Source: CAG-452 sp045531335 (GTDB taxonomy: Bacteria > Bacillota > Clostridia > TANB77 > CAG-508). From it: a stretch of 64,000 nt of DNA. A program made the position numbers and the translations under genes. Location: the NCBI GenBank assembly GCA_045531335.1, contig JAZSDU010000053.1, positions 16,001 to 80,000 on the forward strand, read 5' to 3'. The notes beneath the pieces were generated by a model. That model was not told the origin of the DNA and did not search any database. It worked only from the letters and a program-made list of their open reading frames with translations. Below are positions 43,558 through 50,979 of the stretch, in pieces. Each line of letters begins with the position of its first letter. The stretch's first letter is position 1.

Positions 43558-45939
43558 TTATTTTTTCTTGCTATTCTCATTATACTGTTTTAATTTTTCA
43601 TAAGCTAAATATTTGATTGTTCCAGCAGGGTATTTTCCATATTTATTCTTTTTACCAGCAGGTACACCTGTTAATATTTCAATTCCTTCATCTAATGTAG
43701 AAATTGCATATACATGGAATTTACCTTCTTTAACACTTTCTATTACTTCGTCAGATAAATGAAGATTTCTAACATTTTGAATTGGTATTATTACACCATG
43801 TTCTCCATTTAACCCTCTGTCTTTACATACTTGATAGAATCCTTCTACTTTTTCATTTACACCACCTATTGGTTGTATAAATCCTTTTTGATTTACAGAA
43901 CCAGTAACAGCTATAGATTGATTAATTGGTATATCTGATAAACTTGAAAGTATTGCATATGCTTCTGTACTAGAAGCGCTGTCTCCATCTACACCATTGT
44001 ATAATTGTTCAAAACATAAACTTGCAGTAAGTGATAGAGGGAAGTCTTGCGCAAATGTTTCTCCTAAATATCCAGAAAGTATCATAACACCTTTTGAGTG
44101 ACTAGGTCCAGACATATCGGTTTCACGCTCTACGTTAATTACTCCGCTTTTTCCCATATAAGTATTTGCTGTTATTCTAGCAGGTTTCCCAAAAGTATAA
44201 TCACCTATTGTCATTACTGTTAATCCATTTATAACACCTGTTTCAAAACCAGATGTACTTATTAATAATGTCTCATCTTTAATCATTTCTAAATATTTAG
44301 TATCATATTTTTTAATTCTGTCAATTCTTTCAGATAGAGTCTTGTCAATAAATTCTGCAGTTACTATTTTTTTCTTTGATACTTTTGCCCAAGTAGATGC
44401 TTCTGCAATTACTTCACCGATTTCATTAAATCTTGTAGAAAGTTTTTCTTTATCATCAGATATTCTAGATGCAAATTCTACAATTTTTGCCATTGCTCCT
44501 TTATCTAGAGGAAGCATGCCTTCTTTTTTAGAAAAACTGTGAACGAAATTAGCAAGTTTCAACATATTTGTATCTGTTCTAGGAGCAGATTCTTCGAATT
44601 CTGCTTTGATTTTGAATAGTTTTTTAAATTCTGGGTCTAAAGCAAGTAGAGCATGATAAATACTTGCATCACCTAATAACAATACTTTTACATTTAAAGG
44701 AATAGGTTCAGGTTTTAATGATATCATAACCATGTACGAACGTTGTTCCATATTGTTTTCAATACTTATTTCTTTAACAAGAAGAGCTTTTTTTAATGCA
44801 TCATAGCAAATTTGATTTGATAATAAATCACTTGCTTGAAGAATAATATATCCTCCATTTGCTTTATGCAAAAGACCAGGTTTTAACATAGTGTAGTCAG
44901 TTTTAAGCATTCCATATACATTTTCATATTCTAATTTACCAAATAAATTATGATATTGATAATTAGAATCCATGATTACAGGGGATCCTTCTACATTACT
45001 ATTATCAATAAATAGATTTACTCTATAGTTAAGCCATGGTTTTGGTTGTTCTTGCTTAGGATTTGACTGAGTATTATTTGAGCTAGGGGCATCTTGTATA
45101 AATAAATTCATATTCTTTAATATATCTGTTTTTATATTATCTAAGAAGGTTGTAATTTTCTTAATTTTTTTATATTTTTGTTTTAAAGGATTAGTATGTG
45201 CATTGATTGTAAGTAGTGCAATGTTTGATTGCCATTCATCAATTTTTTTATTATTTTCTTTTTCAAGTACTTTAATTTGATTTATTGCTTCAATGATATG
45301 GTCTTGAACAACTGTAGAATTTTCTTCAAAAGCTTTTTTAGTTTCATCATCTAATTTATTAAATTCTTCTTCTTCTATAGTTTTGCCGTCGATAACTGGC
45401 ATCATGTATACACCATTATTAGTAGCTTTAACTTCAAATCCGCTTTTCATAGATTCTTTATTAAGTTTTTCTAAAAGGGCAGATCTTTTTTGTTCAAATT
45501 TACTTTGCATTAAAGCTTTTTGCTTTTCAAAATCTTCATTTTTAAAAGTTGATTTAATATCTTTATTAATATCTTCTATAAATGAGTCCATATCAGATTT
45601 AAATTCTTTTCCTAAACCTGCAGGTAATGATACTGCAATAGGTTCATTAGGAATATCAAAGTTATAAATATAACACCAATCATCAGGTGTTTTCTTTTTA
45701 GAAGCAAGTTTAGAAATATATTTTTTTGCATACATTGTTTTGCCAACACCAGAAGGCCCTTCAATATATAAATTATATCCCTTAGCATCAACACTAAGGC
45801 CGAATTCTAAAGCTTTAATTCCTCTGTCTTGGCCATAAATAGAATCCAAACCATCTAATTCGTCTGTTGTTTCAAACTTAAATGTGTTTGGATTACAAAT
45901 ATTTTTTAATTCCTTATAACTTAATTCATTTTTTTTCAT
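43558..45939 (-). CDS. Lon-like AAA+ protease (LonB/lon-related family)
   Basis: This 793-residue protein has an N-terminal ATPase segment with Walker A GPSGVGKTMYAKK near residue 60, a long coiled insertion (residues about 120-290), an AAA lid, and a C-terminal S16 protease domain. The catalytic Ser is in DGDSAS near 651 and the Lys in GGVNEKVEG near 695. It matches the lon-related putative ATP-dependent proteases rather than classical LonA, as it lacks the LonA N-domain. It degrades cytosolic proteins using ATP. AAGGAG precedes the start on the minus strand. Confidence 0.9.
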   Translation of the reverse strand: MKKNELSYKELKNICNPNTFKFETTDELDGLDSIYGQDRGIKALEFGLSVDAKGYNLYIEGPSGVGKTMYAKKYISKLASKKKTPDDWCYIYNFDIPNEPIAVSLPAGLGKEFKSDMDSFIEDINKDIKSTFKNEDFEKQKALMQSKFEQKRSALLEKLNKESMKSGFEVKATNNGVYMMPVIDGKTIEEEEFNKLDDETKKAFEENSTVVQDHIIEAINQIKVLEKENNKKIDEWQSNIALLTINAHTNPLKQKYKKIKKITTFLDNIKTDILKNMNLFIQDAPSSNNTQSNPKQEQPKPWLNYRVNLFIDNSNVEGSPVIMDSNYQYHNLFGKLEYENVYGMLKTDYTMLKPGLLHKANGGYIILQASDLLSNQICYDALKKALLVKEISIENNMEQRSYMVMISLKPEPIPLNVKVLLLGDASIYHALLALDPEFKKLFKIKAEFEESAPRTDTNMLKLANFVHSFSKKEGMLPLDKGAMAKIVEFASRISDDKEKLSTRFNEIGEVIAEASTWAKVSKKKIVTAEFIDKTLSERIDRIKKYDTKYLEMIKDETLLISTSGFETGVINGLTVMTIGDYTFGKPARITANTYMGKSGVINVERETDMSGPSHSKGVMILSGYLGETFAQDFPLSLTASLCFEQLYNGVDGDSASSTEAYAILSSLSDIPINQSIAVTGSVNQKGFIQPIGGVNEKVEGFYQVCKDRGLNGEHGVIIPIQNVRNLHLSDEVIESVKEGKFHVYAISTLDEGIEILTGVPAGKKNKYGKYPAGTIKYLAYEKLKQYNENSKKK

Positions 45940-45994
45940 GAGTATCTCCTTTCAATTTATCTTGTGTGTGGTTTATATAATTGTTAATTATATT

Positions 45995-46444
45995 TTAATC
46001 AGTTAAATCTTTTGTATAAATTATTGCATTATCCATATTATTATAATACTTTTTTCTTAGTCCTACCACTTTAAAACCAAATTTTTCATATAGTTTTTGA
46101 GCAGGAATATTAGTAGAATTTACTTCTAATGTAATAGAAGTTATACCTTTTTCAGATTTAGCTATTTCTATTAAGTTTGAAAGCATTACACTTCCTATAT
46201 TTTGTCTTCTAAAATTTTTAGATGTAACTATATTTGTTATATGTACATCATCTACAGCTTTCCAAATACCGGCAAATCCTACGATTTTATCATTGATTTT
46301 TGCCATAATATATTTTGAATTAGGATTAAGCAGTTCTTCCTTAAAAGTATTAACATTCCAAAAATCATCGAAATCTAGTAAAAGGGTATCTTGTATTTCT
46401 TCTAAGTCTGATATAGTCATTCTAAAAATTTGAATATTATCCAT
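45995..46444 (-). CDS. rimI: Ribosomal protein alanine N-acetyltransferase-like
   Basis: This 149-residue GNAT acetyltransferase has the acetyl-CoA loop RRQNIGSVML near residue 82 and the C-terminal NIPAQKLYEKFGFKVVGLRKKYY. Its start overlaps tsaB by 8 bases, the usual tsaE-tsaB-rimI order, so it probably acetylates a ribosomal protein N-terminus. The target is inferred. Confidence 0.9.
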   Translation of the reverse strand: MDNIQIFRMTISDLEEIQDTLLLDFDDFWNVNTFKEELLNPNSKYIMAKINDKIVGFAGIWKAVDDVHITNIVTSKNFRRQNIGSVMLSNLIEIAKSEKGITSITLEVNSTNIPAQKLYEKFGFKVVGLRKKYYNNMDNAIIYTKDLTD

Positions 46445-47105
46445 TCTTTTGTTTCATCCTTTCAGCTTGAGACTTTCTTAAATAAAGTGGTGTAATTGTA
46501 TCAGCTGTTTTAGTATTATTATTTTTGAATTTATTATATGCACTTTTGGCAATATTTTTTGAATGAATCACATTATCAGATTTAAAATCTTTAATTCCTA
46601 ATAAATCCTTATGAATAATTGCTCCATCTCCAACAAATAAAATATCTTCATATTTATTTAAAGTTTCCATCGCAATATTTATATCATCTGCTAAATAGTC
46701 TTCTAGTAAATTATGGTCTTGATCAAATATCCCACAATATACTTGATTATTTCTAGCATCTATAAGAGAGCAAATTGTTTTACAGTTTTCATCTTGAATA
46801 TTGTATGCTAGAGCTTCTAAAGAAGAAACATCTATTACAGGTATATTCAAACTTTCTGCAATTGCTTTTATTGATGAAATTCCTATACGAATTCCTGTAA
46901 AAGAACCGGGACCAATATCACAAGCAACAGCATCAATATCAGATGAATTTAAACCTGTTGTTTTAAACAGTTCATCAATTAAAGGCATTAAAGTTTCTGA
47001 ATGTGTTTTGTTGTTATTTATATTTAATTCTAAAATGCAATCATCATTTTCTGAAATAGAAACAGATGCAATATTACTAGATGTTGAAATACTTAAGATT
47101 TTCAT
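46437..47105 (-). CDS. tsaB: tRNA threonylcarbamoyladenosine complex subunit TsaB
   Basis: This 222-residue ASKHA-fold scaffold of the t6A complex begins MKILSISTSSNIASVSI and has the family motif DIGPGSFTGIRIGISSIKA near residue 65. It partners TsaD and TsaE. It overlaps tsaE by four bases. tsaD is not in the window. Confidence 0.93.
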   Translation of the reverse strand: MKILSISTSSNIASVSISENDDCILELNINNNKTHSETLMPLIDELFKTTGLNSSDIDAVACDIGPGSFTGIRIGISSIKAIAESLNIPVIDVSSLEALAYNIQDENCKTICSLIDARNNQVYCGIFDQDHNLLEDYLADDINIAMETLNKYEDILFVGDGAIIHKDLLGIKDFKSDNVIHSKNIAKSAYNKFKNNNTKTADTITPLYLRKSQAERMKQKNG

Positions 47106-47563
47106 AACTCAAGCTCCTTAATTACAGTTTCCAAATTTTCTCCATAAGCTTCAAAATTTAAATATCTAATAGAATCATCTTTTTCATCTTTTGAAAAGTT
47201 TATTTTTATATAGTTTTGAGGTAAAATATCTTCTATTAATTCGCCCCATTCAATAACACATATTCCATTTAAGAAATATTCTGTTCCACCTATCGCATAA
47301 AATTCATCTAAATCTTCTAATCTATATACATCAAAATGATAAATATTAGTATTATCTTTATTGTGCTCATTTACAATAGTAAATGTTGGACTAGAAATTT
47401 CGTCATCTAATCCCCAATAAGAAAGAAACCCTTCAGTAAATTTAGTTTTACCAGAACCTAAATCTCCAGATAAAACAATTATATCTCCATGTTTCAATTT
47501 ACTTGCAAGGGTAGATGCTATTTTTTTAGTTTCATTTTCATTATGTGATACAAATTTTAACAT
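47102..47563 (-). CDS. tsaE: tRNA threonylcarbamoyladenosine complex ATPase TsaE
   Basis: This 153-residue ATPase has Walker A SGDLGSGKTKFTEGFL near residue 35, SPTFTIVNEH near 60 and HFDVYRLEDLDEF. It regulates the TsaBD complex in t6A synthesis. ATG 47563 has AGGTG six bases upstream; a GTG nine bases earlier overlaps it. First gene of the tsaE-tsaB-rimI operon. Confidence 0.93.
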   Translation of the reverse strand: MLKFVSHNENETKKIASTLASKLKHGDIIVLSGDLGSGKTKFTEGFLSYWGLDDEISSPTFTIVNEHNKDNTNIYHFDVYRLEDLDEFYAIGGTEYFLNGICVIEWGELIEDILPQNYIKINFSKDEKDDSIRYLNFEAYGENLETVIKELEL

Positions 47564-47594
47564 AAAATACACCTACTATATCATTTCTACACAT

Positions 47595-47623
47595 ATTTTA
47601 TATTAGTTAATTTCATTTGTAAA
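47595..47623 (-). promoter_or_regulatory. Promoter of tsaE-tsaB-rimI
   Basis: On the minus strand: TTTACA (47623-47618), 17-base spacer, TAAAAT (47600-47595). Confidence 0.6.
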
Positions 47624-47653
47624 CAATAAAATGAAAATTATTGCAAAAAAATA

Positions 47654-47730
47654 TGTAGGGGTCGACGAGCTAATGCATACAGCTCCTGTAAGGAGCAAAG
47701 CTCCAACAGGGCTAGCACCTTGGCGACCCG
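47654..47730. repeat. Family B element with nested insertion
   Basis: TGTAGGGGTCG...GGCGACCCG, lacking a right CCCCTACA. The interior holds AGCTCCTGTAAGGAGC and GCTCCAACAGGGCT, making two extra hairpins. Confidence 0.7.
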
Positions 47731-47778
47731 CACTTCGAAGACTTTACTAAAAAAATCAAAAAAATTTTATAAAAAGTG

Positions 47779-47807
47779 TTGACAAAATAAAAAACCTAGT
47801 TTATAAT
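47779..47807 (+). promoter_or_regulatory. tRNA-Gly promoter
   Basis: TTGACA (47779-47784), 17-base spacer, TATAAT (47802-47807): perfect consensus 21 bases before the tRNA. Confidence 0.9.
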
Positions 47808-47828
47808 CTATAAACGTAGCAGGGAAAT

Positions 47829-47902
<74 letters not shown>

Positions 47903-47907
47903 TAAAA

Positions 47908-47939
47908 AAGAATTATAGCAAAGCTATGATTCTTTTTTT
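47908..47939 (+). terminator. tRNA terminator
   Basis: AGAATTATAGC-AAA-GCTATGATTCT then TTTTTTT. Confidence 0.88.
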
Positions 47940-48013
47940 GTATTATTCATTATTAACTATTCATTCTTCACTATTCACTAATAAGTTCATTATTTTTTCT
48001 TTTTACCCCAAAG

Positions 48014-48034
48014 TATGCAATAGGTATGCAATAG
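48014..48034. repeat. Short tandem repeat TATGCAATAG x2
   Basis: Two copies one base apart, about 110 bases downstream of the tRNA gene. It could be an integration footprint; nothing else supports that. Confidence 0.4.
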
Positions 48035-48086
48035 AAAATTTAATGTAATTTATGAAAAATAAAATTGGAAAAAATTAGAAAAAACA

Positions 48087-48115
48087 TTGTATTTTATTTA
48101 AGAACTTTGTATAAT
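48087..48115 (+). promoter_or_regulatory. Toxin promoter (locus 2)
   Basis: TTGTAT (48087-48092), 17-base spacer, TATAAT (48110-48115) preceded by TTG. The leader has CCTTT-TC-AAAGG near its 5' end. Confidence 0.75.
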
Positions 48116-48163
48116 AAGCATATCCTTTTCAAAGGAAATCTTTGGGAAAGGAGGTGCAACATA

Positions 48164-48253
48164 GTGTCTTCATATGAATTAATCTGGCGACTAATCGTAT
48201 TATTACTACTAAGTAATGATAATGGTGAAAGCCAAGAAAAAAACAAAGAATAA
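48164..48253 (+). CDS. Type I toxin peptide, 29 residues
   Basis: GTG 48164 lies nine bases after AAAGGAGG. The peptide starts MSSYELIWRLIVLLLL and ends SNDNGESQEKNKE: one short membrane span and a polar charged tail, like the 23-residue toxin at 28863. A hairpin terminator follows. A convergent short RNA carries an antisense copy of its start region. A longer in-frame ORF beginning at 48065 lacks a ribosome site and starts upstream of the promoter -10. Toxicity is inferred. Confidence 0.75.
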   Translation: MSSYELIWRLIVLLLLSNDNGESQEKNKE

Positions 48254-48260
48254 TCTTTGT

Positions 48261-48292
48261 GAGCAGAGCGGGAACTCTGCTCTTTTCTTTTT
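48261..48292 (+). terminator. Toxin mRNA terminator, loop CGGGAA
   Basis: GAGCAGAG-CGGGAA-CTCTGCTC followed by TTTTCTTTTTT. The loop is complementary to the antitoxin terminator loop. Confidence 0.88.
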
Positions 48293-48297
48293 TGGAT

Positions 48298-48362
48298 AAA
48301 AAAATGAGATATGCGGGAACATATCTCGTGCAACTTCGTGTCTTCAAACGAATTTGCTAGCT
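48298..48362 (-). ncRNA. Antitoxin RNA (locus 2)
   Basis: This minus-strand transcript of about 65 bases runs from a perfect-consensus promoter to the terminator GAGATATG-TTCCCG-CATATCTC plus T-run. Its 5' part (48330-48356) is an imperfect antisense copy of the toxin start region: plus strand TGCAACTTCGTGTCTTCA compared with TGCAACATAGTGTCTTCA at the toxin. Its terminator loop UUCCCG is exactly complementary to the toxin terminator loop CGGGAA, which allows kissing. Confidence 0.78.
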
Positions 48363-48368
48363 GATGTT

Positions 48369-48397
48369 ATTATAACATCATTTTTATTATATGTCAA
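48369..48397 (-). promoter_or_regulatory. Antitoxin promoter (locus 2)
   Basis: On the minus strand: TTGACA (48397-48392), 17-base spacer, TATAAT (48374-48369): perfect consensus. Confidence 0.88.
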
Positions 48398-48415
48398 ATT
48401 TTATAAAAAATTCTA

Positions 48416-48934
48416 TTATGATTTACTATTTTTTAAATCAATTAAATATCCATGTAATGAACAAATTCCTAATATAAATTCAGAAATTACTCCGAAAATA
48501 GATTTAATATGTATATTATATATAACTAAAAAAACATCAGTAATAAATCCAATTAATTTATATTGTTTTATATTAGATTGCCAAATAGAATAAGTATAAA
48601 GAATAGTTCCAGCAATAGGAAGAATACTAATAATGCCATCATAGGTAAATATTCCCGAAATAATAGTTATTAAAAATAATGTATATAATATAAGAATATT
48701 TTTCTTATTCTTTTTTTCCTCATAGATAAAAATTATATTTCTGATTACAGCAACTATTCCCATAGCTACAGCAGTCCATCCACCTAATAGCGCATAAGAT
48801 ATGCTATGTATAAAAATAGATATTACTCCTAATACAAGAATAATTTTTTTGCTTTTCATGTAATAAGTTATAGCAAATAGAATATAGTAAATTACTGCGA
48901 AAAGTTGCGATAATATATATGAAATGCTTAGCAT
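48416..48934 (-). CDS. YgjV-family inner membrane protein
   Basis: This 172-residue protein with five or six spans matches the YgjV family (SKKIILVLGVISIFIHSISYALLGGWTAVAMG and the C-terminal ISEFILGICSLHGYLIDL). Role unknown. TTGGAGTG precedes the start on the minus strand. Monocistronic. Confidence 0.78.
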   Translation of the reverse strand: MLSISYILSQLFAVIYYILFAITYYMKSKKIILVLGVISIFIHSISYALLGGWTAVAMGIVAVIRNIIFIYEEKKNKKNILILYTLFLITIISGIFTYDGIISILPIAGTILYTYSIWQSNIKQYKLIGFITDVFLVIYNIHIKSIFGVISEFILGICSLHGYLIDLKNSKS

Positions 48935-49049
48935 TATATCACTCCAATTTTTTAATTAATTTATAGCATTATATCATAACTTAATTGAATAGCAAATTTC
49001 TTTTAATATTTTATTTAAGATGTTGAAATATATTTACTTTTAATAACAC

Positions 49050-49079
49050 TTGAAAATATAGAGGAATATATGTTACAAT
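49050..49079 (+). promoter_or_regulatory. Promoter of the second tRNA-Gly
   Basis: TTGAAA (49050-49055), 18-base spacer, TACAAT (49074-49079), 12 bases before the tRNA. Confidence 0.65.
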
Positions 49080-49091
49080 GAAAAAGTAGAT

Positions 49092-49166
<75 letters not shown>

Positions 49167-49173
49167 AAGGTAA

Positions 49174-49207
49174 AATCGTCGCACCAATATGGTGTGGCGA
49201 TTTTTTT
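49174..49207 (+). terminator. tRNA terminator
   Basis: AATCGTCGCACC-AATAT-GGTGTGGCGATT then TTTTT; two non-Watson-Crick positions. Confidence 0.8.
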
Positions 49208-49231
49208 CAGTTAGTATTTTGCCTCGCAGAG

Positions 49232-49296
49232 CCTCTGAGTTTTGATAGGATGTCAAAACTCAGAGGGGGTTAGGATTTTTGACAAGTCAAAATCCT
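49232..49296 (+). promoter_or_regulatory. Two tandem hairpins in a leader
   Basis: CCTCTGAGTTTTGA-TAGGATG-TCAAAACTCAGAGG (14 perfect bp) and AGGATTTTTGA-CAAG-TCAAAATCCT (one bulge). They precede AAAGGAGC at 49303. There is no U-tract, so these are not obvious terminators. Confidence 0.6.
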
Positions 49297-49316
49297 GTAT
49301 GCAAAGGAGCAAAAAA

Positions 49317-49349
49317 ATGAGTGAAATGTTAGCCTATACAATTTATTAG
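49317..49349 (+). CDS. Possible 10-residue leader peptide
   Basis: AAAGGAGC followed by ATG gives MSEMLAYTIY and TAG, six bases before the start of the 49356 gene. It may couple translation of the next gene or be a relic of its original start. Confidence 0.35.
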   Translation: MSEMLAYTIY

Positions 49350-49355
49350 GAAACG

Positions 49356-49643
49356 ATGATATTAAAGAATAATAGTGAAAAAGTAATAAAATTAGTAAGG
49401 TATTATGAAACATTGGAATTTGCAGATAAATTAAGACTTGTAATAAATATATTTGAAAGTGATAAAATCTTAGACTTATTAAATCAAATATTAAGCATAG
49501 TTGATATGAATTATAACAAATATGGAATGATAAACTTTCTTGAGTATAGACATTTGCTTTTAATGTCTGCACAAGTAATGGAAATGACAGAAAAAGAACA
49601 AAGTAATTTTATGTATGAGGTATTAGCTGATATATATATATGA
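49356..49643 (+). CDS. Small helical protein, unknown
   Basis: This 95-residue, all-helical, acidic/basic mixed protein (VRYYETLEFADKLRLVINIF...MTEKEQSNFMYEVLADIYI) is not recognised. It has no membrane span. The only ribosome site close to ATG 49356 is a weak TAGGA; initiation may depend on the preceding short ORF. AT-rich, native-like composition. Confidence 0.55.
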   Translation: MILKNNSEKVIKLVRYYETLEFADKLRLVINIFESDKILDLLNQILSIVDMNYNKYGMINFLEYRHLLLMSAQVMEMTEKEQSNFMYEVLADIYI

Positions 49644-49675
49644 CTATTCTAAATTAAGTATAAATTATACAAAAG

Positions 49676-49704
49676 TTGCAAATTATGTAAAATTATAGTA
49701 TAAT
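49676..49704 (+). promoter_or_regulatory. Promoter of the 49751 gene
   Basis: TTGCAA (49676-49681), 17-base spacer, TATAAT (49699-49704). The leader contains GCC-ATTT-GGC. Confidence 0.78.
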
Positions 49705-49750
49705 ATATTGTGAAAATGCCATTTGGCAAATTAGAAAGGAGTTATTTATA

Positions 49751-50731
49751 ATGACTAAAGCAGAAAAAAACTTTGAAGTAGTCCGAAAGTATTACTTTCG
49801 GAAGAAAGGAGTTGTAGAAACTCAGGGATATGATTGGATAGGAGAAGAATGCGCTGGTCACCTATATCCAGTAGAACTTGACGGAAAACTTGGCTTTGCT
49901 GATTGCAATGGAGAAATTGTAATTCCCATTATATATGACCGTCAAATGCATGTAAACAATTCAGTTTGGATGACAAATAACACATATCTTGATGTGGCAA
50001 AAAACGGTTTGTGTGGTCTGATTAAACATGATGGAACTGTTGCAGTCGAATTTCAGTGGGATAAAATAAGAGCTTACGAAATAAGTGAGGATCTTGTTCC
50101 TGTTGAACTTAAAGGCAAGTGGGGATTCGCTAATGTAATGACTGGTCAAAAACAAATTGAACCTGTGTATGATGAGGTGAAATCCTTTCAATATGGTTTT
50201 GCACCTGTTCGTATCGAAGACAAATGGGGAATGATAGATAAAAACGGAACCTTAATTACAAAAGTCAAGTATCTATTAGATAACCATTTTGTAGGAGATT
50301 TTGCAATTATGTACGAAGGAGGATCTTGGGAACCTGGTCGTGGCAGCAGACTGATATATGATTCGAATTGTAAAATTATTAACAAAAAAGGATACGAACT
50401 GGTTACAGATTGCTCTTGGATTGAAAGGACTGGTGTTAACACATTTATTTTAACATCAAAAGAAAACAATAAAAAAGTTAAATCCATAAAGCAATTCATT
50501 GAATTACCTAATTATATCATTGTAATTGAAAATGGTGAATATCTTAAAGGATACATCACAGAAGAAGGAAAATATTCCGAAAAAGTTGTGCTTGATACTG
50601 AATTAGGATATTGTCCTCACGCTAAATACATTGGAGGAGGAACATGGTCAGCAATTGATTATACTGGAAAACCTATTAACATTCCCAATGATGAACTTCA
50701 AAAAGTAAAGGATGCTTTATTAGCTAATTAA
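49751..50731 (+). CDS. Cytosolic WG-repeat protein
   Basis: This 326-residue protein has no signal or span. It has about five WG-type repeats such as GKLGFADCNGEIVIPIIYD, NGLCGLIKHDGTVAVEFQWD, GKWGFANVMTGQKQIEPVYD and DKWGMIDKNGTLITKVKY. AGAAAGGAG precedes ATG 49751. Composition is G/C richer than neighbours. Codon 17 is an in-frame CGG followed by A (49799-49802). If CGGA were read as one codon here, translation would stop within five codons, so CGG must be read as a triplet, or the gene is regulated or recently acquired. Confidence 0.82.
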   Translation: MTKAEKNFEVVRKYYFRKKGVVETQGYDWIGEECAGHLYPVELDGKLGFADCNGEIVIPIIYDRQMHVNNSVWMTNNTYLDVAKNGLCGLIKHDGTVAVEFQWDKIRAYEISEDLVPVELKGKWGFANVMTGQKQIEPVYDEVKSFQYGFAPVRIEDKWGMIDKNGTLITKVKYLLDNHFVGDFAIMYEGGSWEPGRGSRLIYDSNCKIINKKGYELVTDCSWIERTGVNTFILTSKENNKKVKSIKQFIELPNYIIVIENGEYLKGYITEEGKYSEKVVLDTELGYCPHAKYIGGGTWSAIDYTGKPINIPNDELQKVKDALLAN

Positions 50732-50739
50732 CCCTAAGT

Positions 50740-50784
50740 GAGATGTAGAGTTTTGCGAATACAAATCTCTGCATCTCTTTTCTT
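50740..50784 (+). terminator. Hairpin terminator of the WG-repeat gene
   Basis: GAGATGTAGAG...CTCTGCATCTC followed by TTTTCTT. Further on, TTATGATGCCA...TGGCATATCATAA (50823-50863) forms another hairpin with a C-rich loop in the gap before 50980. Confidence 0.75.
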
Positions 50785-50979
50785 ATGATTTTTATCTATT
50801 TGTAGTATACATTTTATAAAACTTATGATGCCAAAATTCCACGTCCCCAATGGCATATCATAATCTACATAATAAAGCAAATTTTGATATAACAGTGCAT
50901 TTTACACTCTTATATGATATAATAAAGCTGAAATTTTTATAATTCATTAGCATTATAACAAGGTGGTGTAATAATATAA

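Noticed and set aside
48014..48034. Prophage or island attachment site beside tRNA-Gly
   Set aside because: There is only a 10-base tandem repeat, no integrase and no second copy of the tRNA 3' end in the window.
48065..48163. 62-residue version of the locus 2 toxin
   Set aside because: It would begin upstream of the promoter -10 and has no ribosome site; GTG 48164 has AAAGGAGG.
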